NCBI GenBank assembly: GCA_004764695.1
Contig: SMSO01000031.1
Span: 618,600 to 682,599, forward strand
Origin: Schizochytrium sp. TIO01
Taxonomy: Eukaryota; Sar; Bigyra; Thraustochytrida; Thraustochytriidae
Direction of reading: 5' to 3'
DNA: 64,000 nt
How positions within the stretch are numbered: position 1 is the first letter of the stretch; each line of letters begins with the position of its first letter. The notes beneath the pieces are model-generated. The model worked only from the letters and a program-made list of their open reading frames with translations. It did no database searches and had not been told where the DNA came from. Positions 54,701-64,000 of this stretch are shown in pieces. The position numbers and the translations under genes were made by a program.

Positions 54701-55843
54701 TGTGATTGGAGTTCTGTTGACGTCGACCACTCCAGCAATGTCCAGTTGAAGTCTTTTCATAAGAAGGCCGAAGACGTGTTGGATGTTTATAAATCTCAAC
54801 AATCAGGTGCCAAGGTCAACGTTTTCAAGAATCGGCCGTCTCGCGAAGAGGTCGCTACGAATAGTGGTGTGGGTCATCTCGTTGTTGCATCCATGAAGCA
54901 TGTATGCACCGAGTCATTTGACGGAGAGATGAGCAATTCGGCAAGTTCTGTCTCCTCCACAACCTCGTCTATGATTGACAATGCCAGCCAGACTGAGGAC
55001 AGCAGTACGACAGGGGCAATTGATTTATCTGCGGATGCAGTGTTCGGTACGGAGGAGGCCTATGAGCAGACGAGCGTGTCCACAACGAAGGAAGATTTTG
55101 TGGATGTCAACGCGGCAGATCAAAATGTTCTTGAGCAATCTAAGGTAGACAGTGTGGAGAGCACTCTCCTTGAGAAGTTTACGCTCGAGCCCTCTAGCAA
55201 CCAGACGCCAAAGACCAAGTCTGCTTACGAGGACGAAGAGTTCGCAAGGACCTATCCATGCATGAATGCATTTATCAACGAAGGGCCTATCGGAGACTGG
55301 GCATCTTGCGATGATGATGTCATGTGGGGTCAAGAGGCTCATGGTATGCATGTAGAAGATGCGCGTTCAGCTAAGCAGTCGATTACTAGCCCGTCTTCTG
55401 AAGCAAAAAAGGGCTACAATATTAGCTATTTTATGCCGGCCCGGGGCAAGAAGTCTTCGAAGAAGTCTTCGAGGAAGTCATCGAAGAAGTCATCGAAGAA
55501 GTCCTCCCGTACAAAGGTAATCACAACCCCGCAAGTTCAATGGGAGCAGCGACGCACTCAGAGCGAGGCAAACGAAGACGCCGATACCGCGTCCAGCGTT
55601 GAAACACGCGCGTCTCCTATTTCGTGGGATAATTTGTCCCGGGATACAGACGAAAACCGCAACAGCCTCACTAATGCCTGCGCGGGAAGCAGTGACAGTA
55701 CGTCTTGGCGTCGAGCAAAGCATACGAACAGCGACATTGCGGACCAATTGAAGGTTGAATCCTCAATGGAAGGAAACAAGAAGTCAACCTTTGTTTATTA
55801 CCCGGGGACTAAAGCGGGATCTCGGCGGAAGGTCAAAAAGTAA
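51721..55843 (+). CDS. Large internally repetitive Lys- and Val/Glu-rich protein, frame broken once
   Basis: Not recognised. The frame from ATG 51721 (open to GTG 51664) stops at 54030. The next frame carries on from there to 55843, and dropping one T near 54023 gives 1373 codons plus stop. The unique N-terminus is followed by a diverged module and two nearly identical 263-279-codon modules. Each has ANVES(P/L)EV octapeptides, acidic Thr/Ser/Asp stretches, a short hydrophobic patch (FDLVNVVSAVLAATGAS) and a Lys-Thr/Ser-rich tail resembling histone H1 termini. A third module is only begun. The unique C-terminal 600 residues are acidic and Ser-rich and include a (KKSS)n run at about 55448-55506. 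No signal peptide, catalytic motif or zinc site. A chromatin, nuclear or cytoskeletal scaffold is conceivable but unsupported. Confidence 0.6.
52402..53238 (+). repeat. Coding repeat module 1 (837 bp)
   Basis: Begins at GACAGCCCGGGTATCGCAAAG. Compared with module 2 it has one extra octapeptide unit and an eight-codon longer Lys-rich tail; otherwise near-identical DNA. Confidence 0.92.
53239..54028 (+). repeat. Coding repeat module 2 (790 bp)
   Basis: Same start as module 1, near-identical DNA. It is 48 bp shorter in in-frame units but carries one extra T, giving the net 47-bp length difference and shifting the frame at its end. A third copy starts at 54029 and diverges after about 75 bp. Confidence 0.92.
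54021..54031 (+). other. One-base insertion at module junction
   Basis: Module 1 ends GACGGTGTCTGACAG; module 2 ends GACGGTTGTCTGACAG. The extra T brings an in-frame UGA followed by C. The downstream frame stays open for 600 codons with matching content. Confidence 0.85.
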
Positions 55844-56713
55844 AACTTAGATTTACAAGCAGTATGTACCTCAGCAAAATTTAAAATCAAGGTACTTCTA
55901 TACCCGTCTAAGGTATTCACTACTCCATGGTGCACATTGCGACAGCTTTTTCGACCTGTGTTAAATAGTGTCTTCACACTTCTCTTCCAGAATACCAGCT
56001 TGTGACGTGCATTTTATGAAGTTTACAGAACTAATAATATAAATAAATCAGATATAGCATCATACATTTTCAACTCAAATTAGTCACCTGAGAGTACTTC
56101 TTCAAATTCAAATGAAATGATTTTAGGACTAGTGAATTCTCGATCAATTCATTGCCAAACTTCATCAATTTAGTAGATATACTCAATCCATGGCTGTATG
56201 GTAGGTGCCTTTTCTTTCTTAGCGATGGCCAACAGATAATACACGTCAAGCAAACAAACGCTATTTTGGAGAGAATGAAGCACTGTAAAGTTTCAAGTTA
56301 TTGAACCCCTCAAGTCTCGACACTATATGCCCAGATGATCTAATTCGTTCAGCATGGGATACACTAAACAAACTGTTCGGATAAGTAAATGCAAAAAAAT
56401 GTTTGTGCAAAAGCGTTTAGTCAAAGCAGTTCATACGCAAAGGAGATTCCTACCGTTACGATCGGCATATTCCGTAGGGTTTCTCTTTTGCTTGGAGTGT
56501 AAATAAACATAAATTCAAACATTTGAAGGTGATTTGATTTTTAGAGGAGATACTCTCCCATCACGCTATAAGCTTTTTAGATGTGAGCAAAATAAGACTA
56601 ACATGACCAATTTGCAGGTAACTAAATCTGAGTCGCATATACACATAGAAATACTGTACCATCTTTAGATGCACCCTTAAGAAAGAGTATTTCAGGGAGG
56701 TTATAGGTCGAGC
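55844..56713. other. Intergenic between convergent genes
   Basis: AT-rich 3' flanks of the repetitive-protein gene and the first M20 gene. No gene seen. Confidence 0.65.
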
Positions 56714-58603
56714 TTACATTTGTGGATCATCTAGCTCTGCACTGCTGTAGAGGAGGGTGAGATAAAAGTTGTGAAGAAGTCGGAGGTTATCCACTGAGAT
56801 TCGTTCATCAACACCGTGAAACATTTTCGTCTCCTCTACACTTTCAAATACTACCGGACTAAAGCGGAAAATATGAGTTTTGCCTTCCTCATGCAGCCCC
56901 CAGTAATGTTGGGTATCAGTATTTCCAATCATCACATTTGGCGCAGAGGCTGCGTCGAAGACATGACGGACAACCCGCTTAAGCACACGAAACTGTGAAG
57001 AGTCGATTGGTGTGATGGGCGAAGGTTCAATTGGATCCATATCACCTTGAAGCTCAATCGACACACGCGGATCGTTGATGACACGTCGATCATAGTTCAT
57101 GATCGACTGATAGCTACCATCCGCAGGGTGAATTCTATGATTTACAATGGCGGTGGCCTCTCCTGGAAGAACATTGAATTTCGAACCGCCTTTGATGATT
57201 GTCACAGCAGTGGTGGTACGAATACTTGCAGCTGTAGCGTTCCGACCCAATAGAACTTTTTTGAGCAGCGGGCGAAAGAGCCAGGGGTTGCCAAAGAGGA
57301 TGCGGAGTGATACAGGAAGTTCGGATCCTAGAGTTTGCCAGCATTTAATCAAATAATCCAGTCCACGCGGGGGGCACGGGCGCTGTTCTAAACGTTTGAT
57401 CGCCGAGGCCAAGATACCGATGTTCGAGCCTCCTTTTGCCTCTGGCATTGAGCTGTGACCTGAGGGTTTAGCTGAAACCGAAAGGCGAAAAGTCGCCATG
57501 CCCTTCTCAGTAGTTCCAATCAAAGCAATGGGTTTAGTGAGGCCAGGGAGAATGTTTTTGATAAGGAATGTGCCTTCATCAATGAGAAAGGCCAAGTGCT
57601 GCTTACGAGCGTCCAAGCGGCTCCGGATCTCGGTAGCAATATGCTCTGCACCTTCTGTGCCTCCTAGCTCTTCGTCATGTCCGAAGCAGATGTAGACCGT
57701 GCGATCAGGTCTTTCCACACCAGCAGCAAGAAGAGTTTCAAGAGCGGCTAATTGAGATACAACATTATGCTTATTGTCGATCGCGCCGCGTCCCCAAATC
57801 ACGCCGTTGTCGTCGATCTTGCCAGCAAACGGATCAGGAATAGACCAGGATGACGCATAGGGAGTAGGGACCACATCCAAATGTGCGCAGAACATAATAG
57901 GTGGGAGAAGTTTGCTTTTTCCTTTCCATTCGTAAATGAGACTGTAATTATTCACGACTGTGCGAATTACATATTTAGACTGATGCAACAGTGGGAAGCG
58001 ATCTTGCAACACACGGTGCAGTTTAAGAAACTCTTCATAGTCGGTGGTATCACCATCCGGGTTCTCTGGATCATACGAGACAGTTTTGCAACGAATTGCC
58101 TGTGAGAGGGTCTCCGCGAGGTGAGCTGTATCGTCGTTGCTCTTAAATGTCATTTTATCCAAGTCTGGATCGAAGGCTTTGAAGTCGTCGCTATTTTGCG
58201 TCTTGCCAAGCGCTATAGTGTTTCCAGCCACGGACATACCAATCGTCACGATAGCTACAAGTAAAGCACCAAAGCATTGCATTTCATGTCGTACATCCTC
58301 GCCAGAACGACGTGCTTCTGCAGCAGTTGCTCCCACAAGGAGAATGATGGCGGCCCACGCGACAAGGTTGATTCTCTGGTGCAACTTTCCGAGGGTGTCT
58401 GCAACACTTGTGATATTGGGGATTGCTGTGGCATCTTGCAGAGCAACCTGCGCTTTGGTCAAGGCATCCGGTTCGCCGATATAGCCTTCCTCGCGAGACG
58501 CACAAACCCAGCACGAGTGTCTGCTTGGGACCGTCATCGTTGGGGAGGAATCTTTGCCGCAGTCCTCGCCGGCATGCTCGTCGTGCCCGCACCCTGCCGT
58601 CAT
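56714..58603 (-). CDS. Membrane-anchored M20 metallopeptidase (CPS1/PM20D1-like), copy 1
   Basis: A 629-aa single-exon protein, ATG 58601-58603. M20 enzymes of this branch are vacuolar carboxypeptidase S in yeast and the N-acyl amino acid synthase/hydrolase PM20D1 in animals; both are two-zinc hydrolases. The N-terminus has a Cys/His-rich tail and CWVCASREEG (31-40), then two hydrophobic helices (about 78-98 and 110-131). The catalytic domain has HLDVVPTP (His241, Asp243), GRGAIDNK (Asp276), GHDEE (Glu311/Glu312), IDEG (Asp342), a dimerisation domain with GHSSMP, and the C-terminal NTDTQHYW with the last zinc His. All metal ligands and the catalytic Glu are present. Paralogue of the gene at 61811-63724. 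The substrate cannot be told from sequence. Confidence 0.9.
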   Translation of the reverse strand: MTAGCGHDEHAGEDCGKDSSPTMTVPSRHSCWVCASREEGYIGEPDALTKAQVALQDATAIPNITSVADTLGKLHQRINLVAWAAIILLVGATAAEARRSGEDVRHEMQCFGALLVAIVTIGMSVAGNTIALGKTQNSDDFKAFDPDLDKMTFKSNDDTAHLAETLSQAIRCKTVSYDPENPDGDTTDYEEFLKLHRVLQDRFPLLHQSKYVIRTVVNNYSLIYEWKGKSKLLPPIMFCAHLDVVPTPYASSWSIPDPFAGKIDDNGVIWGRGAIDNKHNVVSQLAALETLLAAGVERPDRTVYICFGHDEELGGTEGAEHIATEIRSRLDARKQHLAFLIDEGTFLIKNILPGLTKPIALIGTTEKGMATFRLSVSAKPSGHSSMPEAKGGSNIGILASAIKRLEQRPCPPRGLDYLIKCWQTLGSELPVSLRILFGNPWLFRPLLKKVLLGRNATAASIRTTTAVTIIKGGSKFNVLPGEATAIVNHRIHPADGSYQSIMNYDRRVINDPRVSIELQGDMDPIEPSPITPIDSSQFRVLKRVVRHVFDAASAPNVMIGNTDTQHYWGLHEEGKTHIFRFSPVVFESVEETKMFHGVDERISVDNLRLLHNFYLTLLYSSAELDDPQM

Positions 58604-61600
58604 CCTAGCTTTTAGCCACTCAGCTACCTTGCCAAATCCTCTTCCTCACCAGCCTAAGTCCCTTCCAAGCTTCCAAGTTCGAGTTCTGCTGACCTCTCAG
58701 TAGCCCAGAGTCCAACGAGGTTGCTTCTGTGGAATGAAATTCTATGTAACGCAATGTAATTTTATTTCTTATAATGAAAATATGTACTTTTACTTTTTCC
58801 TTCTTCAAAAAGAAATGGAAAGACATAGGTGTTCTAGTAGGCACTAGGTAGTAAGTAGCGCTCACTTTTCATTCTCCTTGTACAGGTAAACTTTAAGTGG
58901 GCTTAGGCACCGCACACCTGGCCTCAAAAGAGCGCATTTTCAATCTCTTGAGGAATTCTATTTCGCGAATCAATTACCGCAATCGAATATCGAGCTCGAA
59001 GCTGCGGTCGCTGAGACCAAGGTCAAGACCAAGCCGAGCAACCGTTCTCGATGGCGTAGCGGAACGGTGCAGAGACATATACTACATAACCTCCACTTCA
59101 GAGTTGATAAGGCTCGAGGCACGCGCTGACGGTGTGTACCAGTCTTTCTGCTAGCCTGAGGTAATGAGCTGTTACTGTCAAGATTGCAAAGGATGATACT
59201 TCGTGACCTTGAATTTGCTCGGCGAGGCGATCAAAGTAGAGCAGGTAGGTCATTGCGTTGAACTGCGGCTGGCTCGAAGAGCGATGCTGAAGTGGTCCTT
59301 TCTCTCGCCCTCTGCCACCTTCACCTTGGACGGTCACAATGACGCCGAGGTGCCAGCCACTACATTGCGGCAGAATTTCTATTCCAGTTTCGTCTTCCCA
59401 ACAAGTTGGTAGCCCGAAAAACACTCGCTCCATTCCTCAAGCTCAACTCAAATTGCTCAATCTGAGCTGGCCATCGGGTGATCAAGCGCTCGCTGTCTTT
59501 GGGTTCACTAGGACGATTATCATCACGAAGAGATAGCTTCTGGAGAAGAACCCTTTTGCGGGAAATTCGCGGCTTGGCAGGCTCGATTGACCGGGCTGTG
59601 AACCAAGTCAAACAAACAAACATACGCTCACGAAGCAAACTTGAGGTACACGTCTTTGAGAATTCAATCGTAGCTCGAGCTCAGGCTGCAGCTGAACCTG
59701 AGCTGTGTTTTCCCAATATGTTGCGGCCTTGGCAGCTCAAAGGTTGCAGCCAAGAAGATTTGTCCTGGCCCAGAGATGTAAACGTATCAAGGTGTTCTGT
59801 CTAGGATACCATCAGGTGTGCTGGTCACGATGCAAACGAACCCAAAGCTGACGTGGAGGTGACACCAGCGAGCGATGTAATGAATCTCGAGCAGGATGAC
59901 ATCAGCGGCTGGAAGCATTCTCATTCGTACCTATTAATTTAGATTCGCTCGCTCTAAAGTAAACAACCAAACCAAACCGTGCTACGGACTCAGGAGTGAT
60001 GATGACGCGTGGGTGCGTGGGTCCGGGATTTGGAGGTTACAGTGGATCGATTAATTAGAGCATGAGATCCTTGCAAGCTGGAAAACGGAATTTTTCACCA
60101 CTTCTTCTCAGGTCGGGTCTGAATGGCGGTCCATTTAATGGGATACTACACCACGCTGGATCTCACGCATCTGCAGCTCAGAGGCGTGATTGATTGCATT
60201 CATTCATTCACTCATTTCAAGAACTCTCTGCAATGTACTACGGTGATACATTGTTCAAGTTGCACGCACCTGGGAGTCTCAATTGTCGACTTCCTTTGCC
60301 ACGAAGGCAGTACATAGTACTTTGATACTATAGGTAGTCGGTCATCGTCATTACAAGTGCTGAGAAGAGAATGACAGGAGTTGTCTCTGACTAATGAGAG
60401 TGAGTAAGGCCTCGGTGTGATTCTGTGCTAGGCGTTGCCGACCTGCCGCCTAAGCACCGCCAATTGAGAACGACGAAGTCCGGAGGCTATACCTAAAACG
60501 AGGATTTACTTGGGTAGAAACTCAAGTCATAGCATGCCACTCATGCGAAGTCCGAGCCGCTATTGATTATATACGCCAGGCGGCTATCTATTTTTAATTT
60601 AATTTAATTTAATTAAACAAATAACAGCTAAAATTTCAAGACATTAATAATAATAATATAGCAATAAATAAACTTGAGTTTTATTCATTAAAAAAAAAAA
60701 AACTAAAAAAAAACTGTTGTTGCCTGCCAGTGATTGAGTGGTCCATAGTTTGTAAAAATGCTATGGTGTGTTTTTTGTTGTGACGAAACTTCGGATTTCA
60801 CAAAGTACAATTCAACAAGAGTGCGATACTTTTACTTCTATTCTTATGAAAAAAAAATAGTATGTTTCAAAGTTCATGTCTGAATAAAACCAACCCTCGA
60901 GATAGGCAATGAGTACATAAATATTCCCATTATCACTAACAGATATGAGAAGGAGAGGTTTCCTAAGAAAGAAATTAGAAGCAAGTATAAATACAAAAGA
61001 AACTGCTTGCCTTGCACATTCGATCATACCACGCGGGTAACACCTCATCTCATTCGCACTGAGAAGTAAAGTCGCGTAGGGCCGGGTCAGTAGTATGATA
61101 GGGGACTGCATGCGAAGCCCCAGTGTTGAATGTCTTTTGCTCCTTTTTGTTGTCTAGATTACCTTATGAAAGCAACTCCGAGGGTGCATGTATGTCTCTA
61201 GCTAGACTAGTGAACATCTTGAGTTAATAATGCACAGCACTCAAGTCTCCCTCAGCGCACCAATGGGCTCCCCAAAAGAAACATAAAAAGACAATGGATT
61301 TCGCCTACTCCTGCAAGTTGCTTAATTTTGCTCCTGTCATCAACTTCGTCACTTGCATTCAAAGAAGGGAAAGACTTACCCCTAAACTATTTTTGCGATT
61401 TAACTATCTTTAATTGAAGGCAAAGTCAGGTTAGAGTGATCGTATTTCTTGTGATTGAGGTGGTATCGAAACAACTAGCCTTCGTTTAAAAACTATCTTA
61501 GACTCGATAGTACTGTTGTTCTTATTGAGTATGGCTTGAGATTTTAGTCAAGCTATTTGCATGTTTTTGCACTTGCTAGATCAAAAAGGCTTACAGTTAT

Positions 61601-61810
61601 TGGTAAAAGAAAAGAAATCAAATCCTCATGATGATCTGTGTTGTACATTTTACGCATGATCAAATGTAATTTGAACACTGCAAGAATGGCATTTAAACAT
61701 CAACATTAGCAAACGGTACCAACGAAGATGTATGCAACAACTTTTACAAGCATTACGCAAGAGCAGAAATATTGATGAAGGAAAAATAGTTGATAATAGC
61801 GTATACACAC
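58604..61810. other. Intergenic region between the two M20 genes
   Basis: No recognised gene. The GC-richer part at 58.9-59.8 kb has a minus-strand ATG frame of 111 codons (59098-59433) whose upstream continuation lies in another frame (59360-59638), and a plus-strand 108-codon frame (59478-59804). This may be a broken gene or chance. 60.5-61.8 kb is AT-rich with A-runs and no open frames. Confidence 0.5.
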
Positions 61811-63724
61811 TTAATTTGAAGGATTGTCCACCTGGGAAGCGCTGTGGATGAGGCATGCATAAAAGTTGTGAAGCTTCACAAGATTCTTGGTGGTGACACG
61901 CTCGTTGATGCCATGAAACATCCTCGTATCTTCAAGGCATTCGAAGACAATGGGGGTAAAGCGGAAAATGAAGGTCTTGCCCTCCTCATGCAAAGTCCAG
62001 TAATGGCGGGTATCAGTGTTACCCACCATGATACTCGGCACAGAGGGAGCATTGAAGATACGGTGAACCACTGAAGCAAGGACTCGGTACTGAGGCGAGT
62101 CTGCAGGTGTAATAGGAGATGGCTCCCAAACAGGCTCACTTTCATATACAGATACTTTGACCCGTGGATCATTAATTACCTTTCGGTCATAGTCCAGAAC
62201 GTATTCGTGGGATTTATCCACAGGGTGAATGCGGTGGTTAATGTAGGCGTTAACCTCACCAGGCAGGACATTGATTTTGGTTCCAGCGCGAACAATTGTC
62301 ACAGCGGTAGTTGTTCTTACGCTTGCAGCAGTGGCACTCTTGGCAAGCAAAACTCTGCGAAGCAGCGGCTTAAAAAACCAACCATTTGCAAAAAGGGCGC
62401 GGAGGCCAAACGGGAGCTCGCGACCCATCAGCTGCCAGTTGTCAATCATAAAATTCAAACCACTGGCTGGAAAGGGGCGTGCTTCAAGCCGTTTAATGGC
62501 CGAAGACAAAATTCCAATGTTAGATTCCTGAACAGGCGGCATAGAGCTGTGGCCAGGAGGATTAGTTGAAACTGAAAGCTTAACGTTCACAGAGCCCTTC
62601 TCGCTCGTACCGATGAGAGCAACAGGCTGGTTCAATCCAGGAAGCACATTCTTGATAAGAAAAGGGCCCTCATCAAGAAGGAAGGCAAGGGACTGGTTAC
62701 GAGCATCAAGGCGGCGCTTGACCTCCTTACTAATGTATTTTGCGCCGTCTACTCCACCGAGTTCTTCATCGTGGCCCATTGCAAGGAAGACTGTACGTTC
62801 CGGCTGCGTAACTCCTGCTTGGAGCAGGCTTTCCACGGCTTGCATTTGAGCAATCACGTTATGCTTATTATCGATAGCACCGCGCCCCCAAATGACACCG
62901 TTGTCATCAATCTCGCCACTGAAGGGATCGGGAATAGACCAGCTGGCTGCGTTTGGCGTCGGTACCACATCCAGATGCGCACAGAGCATAATGGGTGGAA
63001 GTTCCTGAGACTTCCCCTTCCATTCATACAGTAAACTGTATTTGTTGATGACTGTGCGTTCAATGTGAGGCGACTCATGAACAAGAGGAAAGCTGTCCTG
63101 AAGCAGTTTGTGCAGGGCAAGGAATTGCGAGAAGTCAGTTTCCAAGCCCTCCAAATTGTCGGGTTCATAAGAGACTGTCTTGATCTGGATCGCCTTGGAG
63201 AGTGTCTTTGCCAGCTTCTCCGCACCAGTTGAGCCTTCCTTAATGTCAACTGAAGCAAGCTTCGCCTCGTCAAAAAGAGAAGGATTCTTGTGGTCGTCTC
63301 CCTTGCTGCCGAGGTACACTGCATTACCAACAATAAGAAAAGCCATGCTTGAAAGCGCGGCAAGGGCAGTAGCCACGATGCGCACAGTCTGAGCAGCATC
63401 CATGCTCTGGGAGCCAGAGGCCTCGACAAATGTGGATCCCGCCAAGAGCACGACGACAACCCACATGATGAGGTTCATTCGTTTTTGCACATTGCTGGCA
63501 AATTGCAAAATATGTCTGGCACTTCCCAGCATATCTGCATCCTCGAGCGTGACTTGCGCCTTGGTAAGAGCATCGGGTTCTTCAACAAAACCGTCTTCGC
63601 GAGACGCACAAACCCAGCAGTGATTTTTGCTCGGAAGAGAAAAGCTCTCCGTCAGATGCTCTGTCGCACCGCAGCACATTCCTTCCTCGCCATCGTGATG
63701 ATACTTTTGCTCTCCGCGACCCAT
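61811..63724 (-). CDS. Membrane-anchored M20 metallopeptidase (CPS1/PM20D1-like), copy 2
   Basis: A 637-aa single-exon protein; ATG 63722-63724 (frame open to GTG 63748). Architecture equals copy 1: an N-terminal CWVCASREDG block, EEPDALTKAQV, two hydrophobic helices, then the M20 domain. Motifs are HLDVVPTP, GRGAIDNK, GHDEE, LDEGPFLI, GHSSMP and NTDTRHYW, all with intact metal ligands. FHGINERV near the end corresponds to FHGVDERI in copy 1. Copy 2 has the usual Arg in NTDTRHY where copy 1 has Gln. Both genes lie on the same strand with 3.2 kb between them, consistent with a tandem duplication that has since diverged. Likely localised to a vacuolar or other endomembrane compartment (inference from the helices and CPS1). 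Confidence 0.9.
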   Translation of the reverse strand: MGRGEQKYHHDGEEGMCCGATEHLTESFSLPSKNHCWVCASREDGFVEEPDALTKAQVTLEDADMLGSARHILQFASNVQKRMNLIMWVVVVLLAGSTFVEASGSQSMDAAQTVRIVATALAALSSMAFLIVGNAVYLGSKGDDHKNPSLFDEAKLASVDIKEGSTGAEKLAKTLSKAIQIKTVSYEPDNLEGLETDFSQFLALHKLLQDSFPLVHESPHIERTVINKYSLLYEWKGKSQELPPIMLCAHLDVVPTPNAASWSIPDPFSGEIDDNGVIWGRGAIDNKHNVIAQMQAVESLLQAGVTQPERTVFLAMGHDEELGGVDGAKYISKEVKRRLDARNQSLAFLLDEGPFLIKNVLPGLNQPVALIGTSEKGSVNVKLSVSTNPPGHSSMPPVQESNIGILSSAIKRLEARPFPASGLNFMIDNWQLMGRELPFGLRALFANGWFFKPLLRRVLLAKSATAASVRTTTAVTIVRAGTKINVLPGEVNAYINHRIHPVDKSHEYVLDYDRKVINDPRVKVSVYESEPVWEPSPITPADSPQYRVLASVVHRIFNAPSVPSIMVGNTDTRHYWTLHEEGKTFIFRFTPIVFECLEDTRMFHGINERVTTKNLVKLHNFYACLIHSASQVDNPSN

Positions 63725-64000
63725 GGTTAAATTGCTTCTTAACGCCACAAGGCAAGGCCCTTACTACCTGTCTACTTGTGAGTTTCTTTCGTTTCACTCG
63801 CCAAAAGGTCTTGGAGGTTTAAGAAGCAGGTCAACTTTACAGTATAAACTACTAAACTACTGATGAAGCAGTCTTTGCGAACTGCTTTCCCGAGTTCTAG
63901 CTCAACAACGAAGCTACAGAGTTCTTGGTTTGCCGCCAATATCTCTCGCTTCGCCAGAGCATTACTTTGGAATGGGGAGGTACTGCCCAGTACTGGGTAG
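63725..64000. other. Upstream flank of M20 copy 2
   Basis: Presumed promoter and 5' UTR. No motif identified. Confidence 0.5.

Overview
This is a nuclear segment from a unicellular eukaryote. The evidence is GT-AG introns in three genes, a eukaryotic tRNA-Thr with a Pol III T-run, and only eukaryotic families (ATG4, SYS1, DDX11/CHL1, ELO elongase, PARP6/8-type ADP-ribosyltransferase, CRAL-TRIO). Long intron-poor ORFs, a fatty-acid elongase, animal-like GT49 and Stealth domains in one protein, and moderate GC suggest a labyrinthulomycete (thraustochytrid) or related stramenopile. That assignment is inference; no ribosomal RNA or organelle marker is present.

Layout. 1-11.2 kb is gene-poor: first microsatellites and an 11-bp minisatellite, then AT-rich DNA with decayed repeats. 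11.2-32.4 kb is the gene-dense core. It holds a PARP6/8-like gene (-, two 59-nt introns), a GT49-Stealth fusion (-), a CRAL-TRIO/lipocalin-like protein (+), ATG4 (-, with a one-base frameshift beside the catalytic Cys), SYS1 (+, five exons), a five-exon three-TM protein (-), a type II glycosyltransferase-like protein (+) and a larger CRAL-TRIO relative (-). 32.4-39.3 kb is repeat-rich intergenic DNA with a large GATT array and one tRNA-Thr(CGT). 39.3-43.7 kb has an ELO elongase (+) and a DDX11/CHL1 helicase (-). 43.7-51.7 kb is AT-rich and appears gene-free. 51.7-55.8 kb is a large internally repetitive protein (+) broken by a one-base insertion. 56.7-63.7 kb carries two paralogous membrane-anchored M20 metallopeptidases (-).

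Functional themes. Several genes concern the endomembrane system: Golgi glycan or phosphoglycan assembly (GT49-Stealth, the GT-like protein), Golgi trafficking (SYS1), autophagy (ATG4), lipid transfer (CRAL-TRIO pair), fatty-acid elongation (ELO), and membrane M20 enzymes of the CPS1/PM20D1 type. No operon-like organisation is expected or seen. The most notable observations are the GT49-Stealth fusion and two independent one-base (+1) frame breaks in otherwise intact genes.

Starts were checked against the DNA. Many of the longest open frames begin at GTG or TTG, so the first in-frame ATG is used unless stated.
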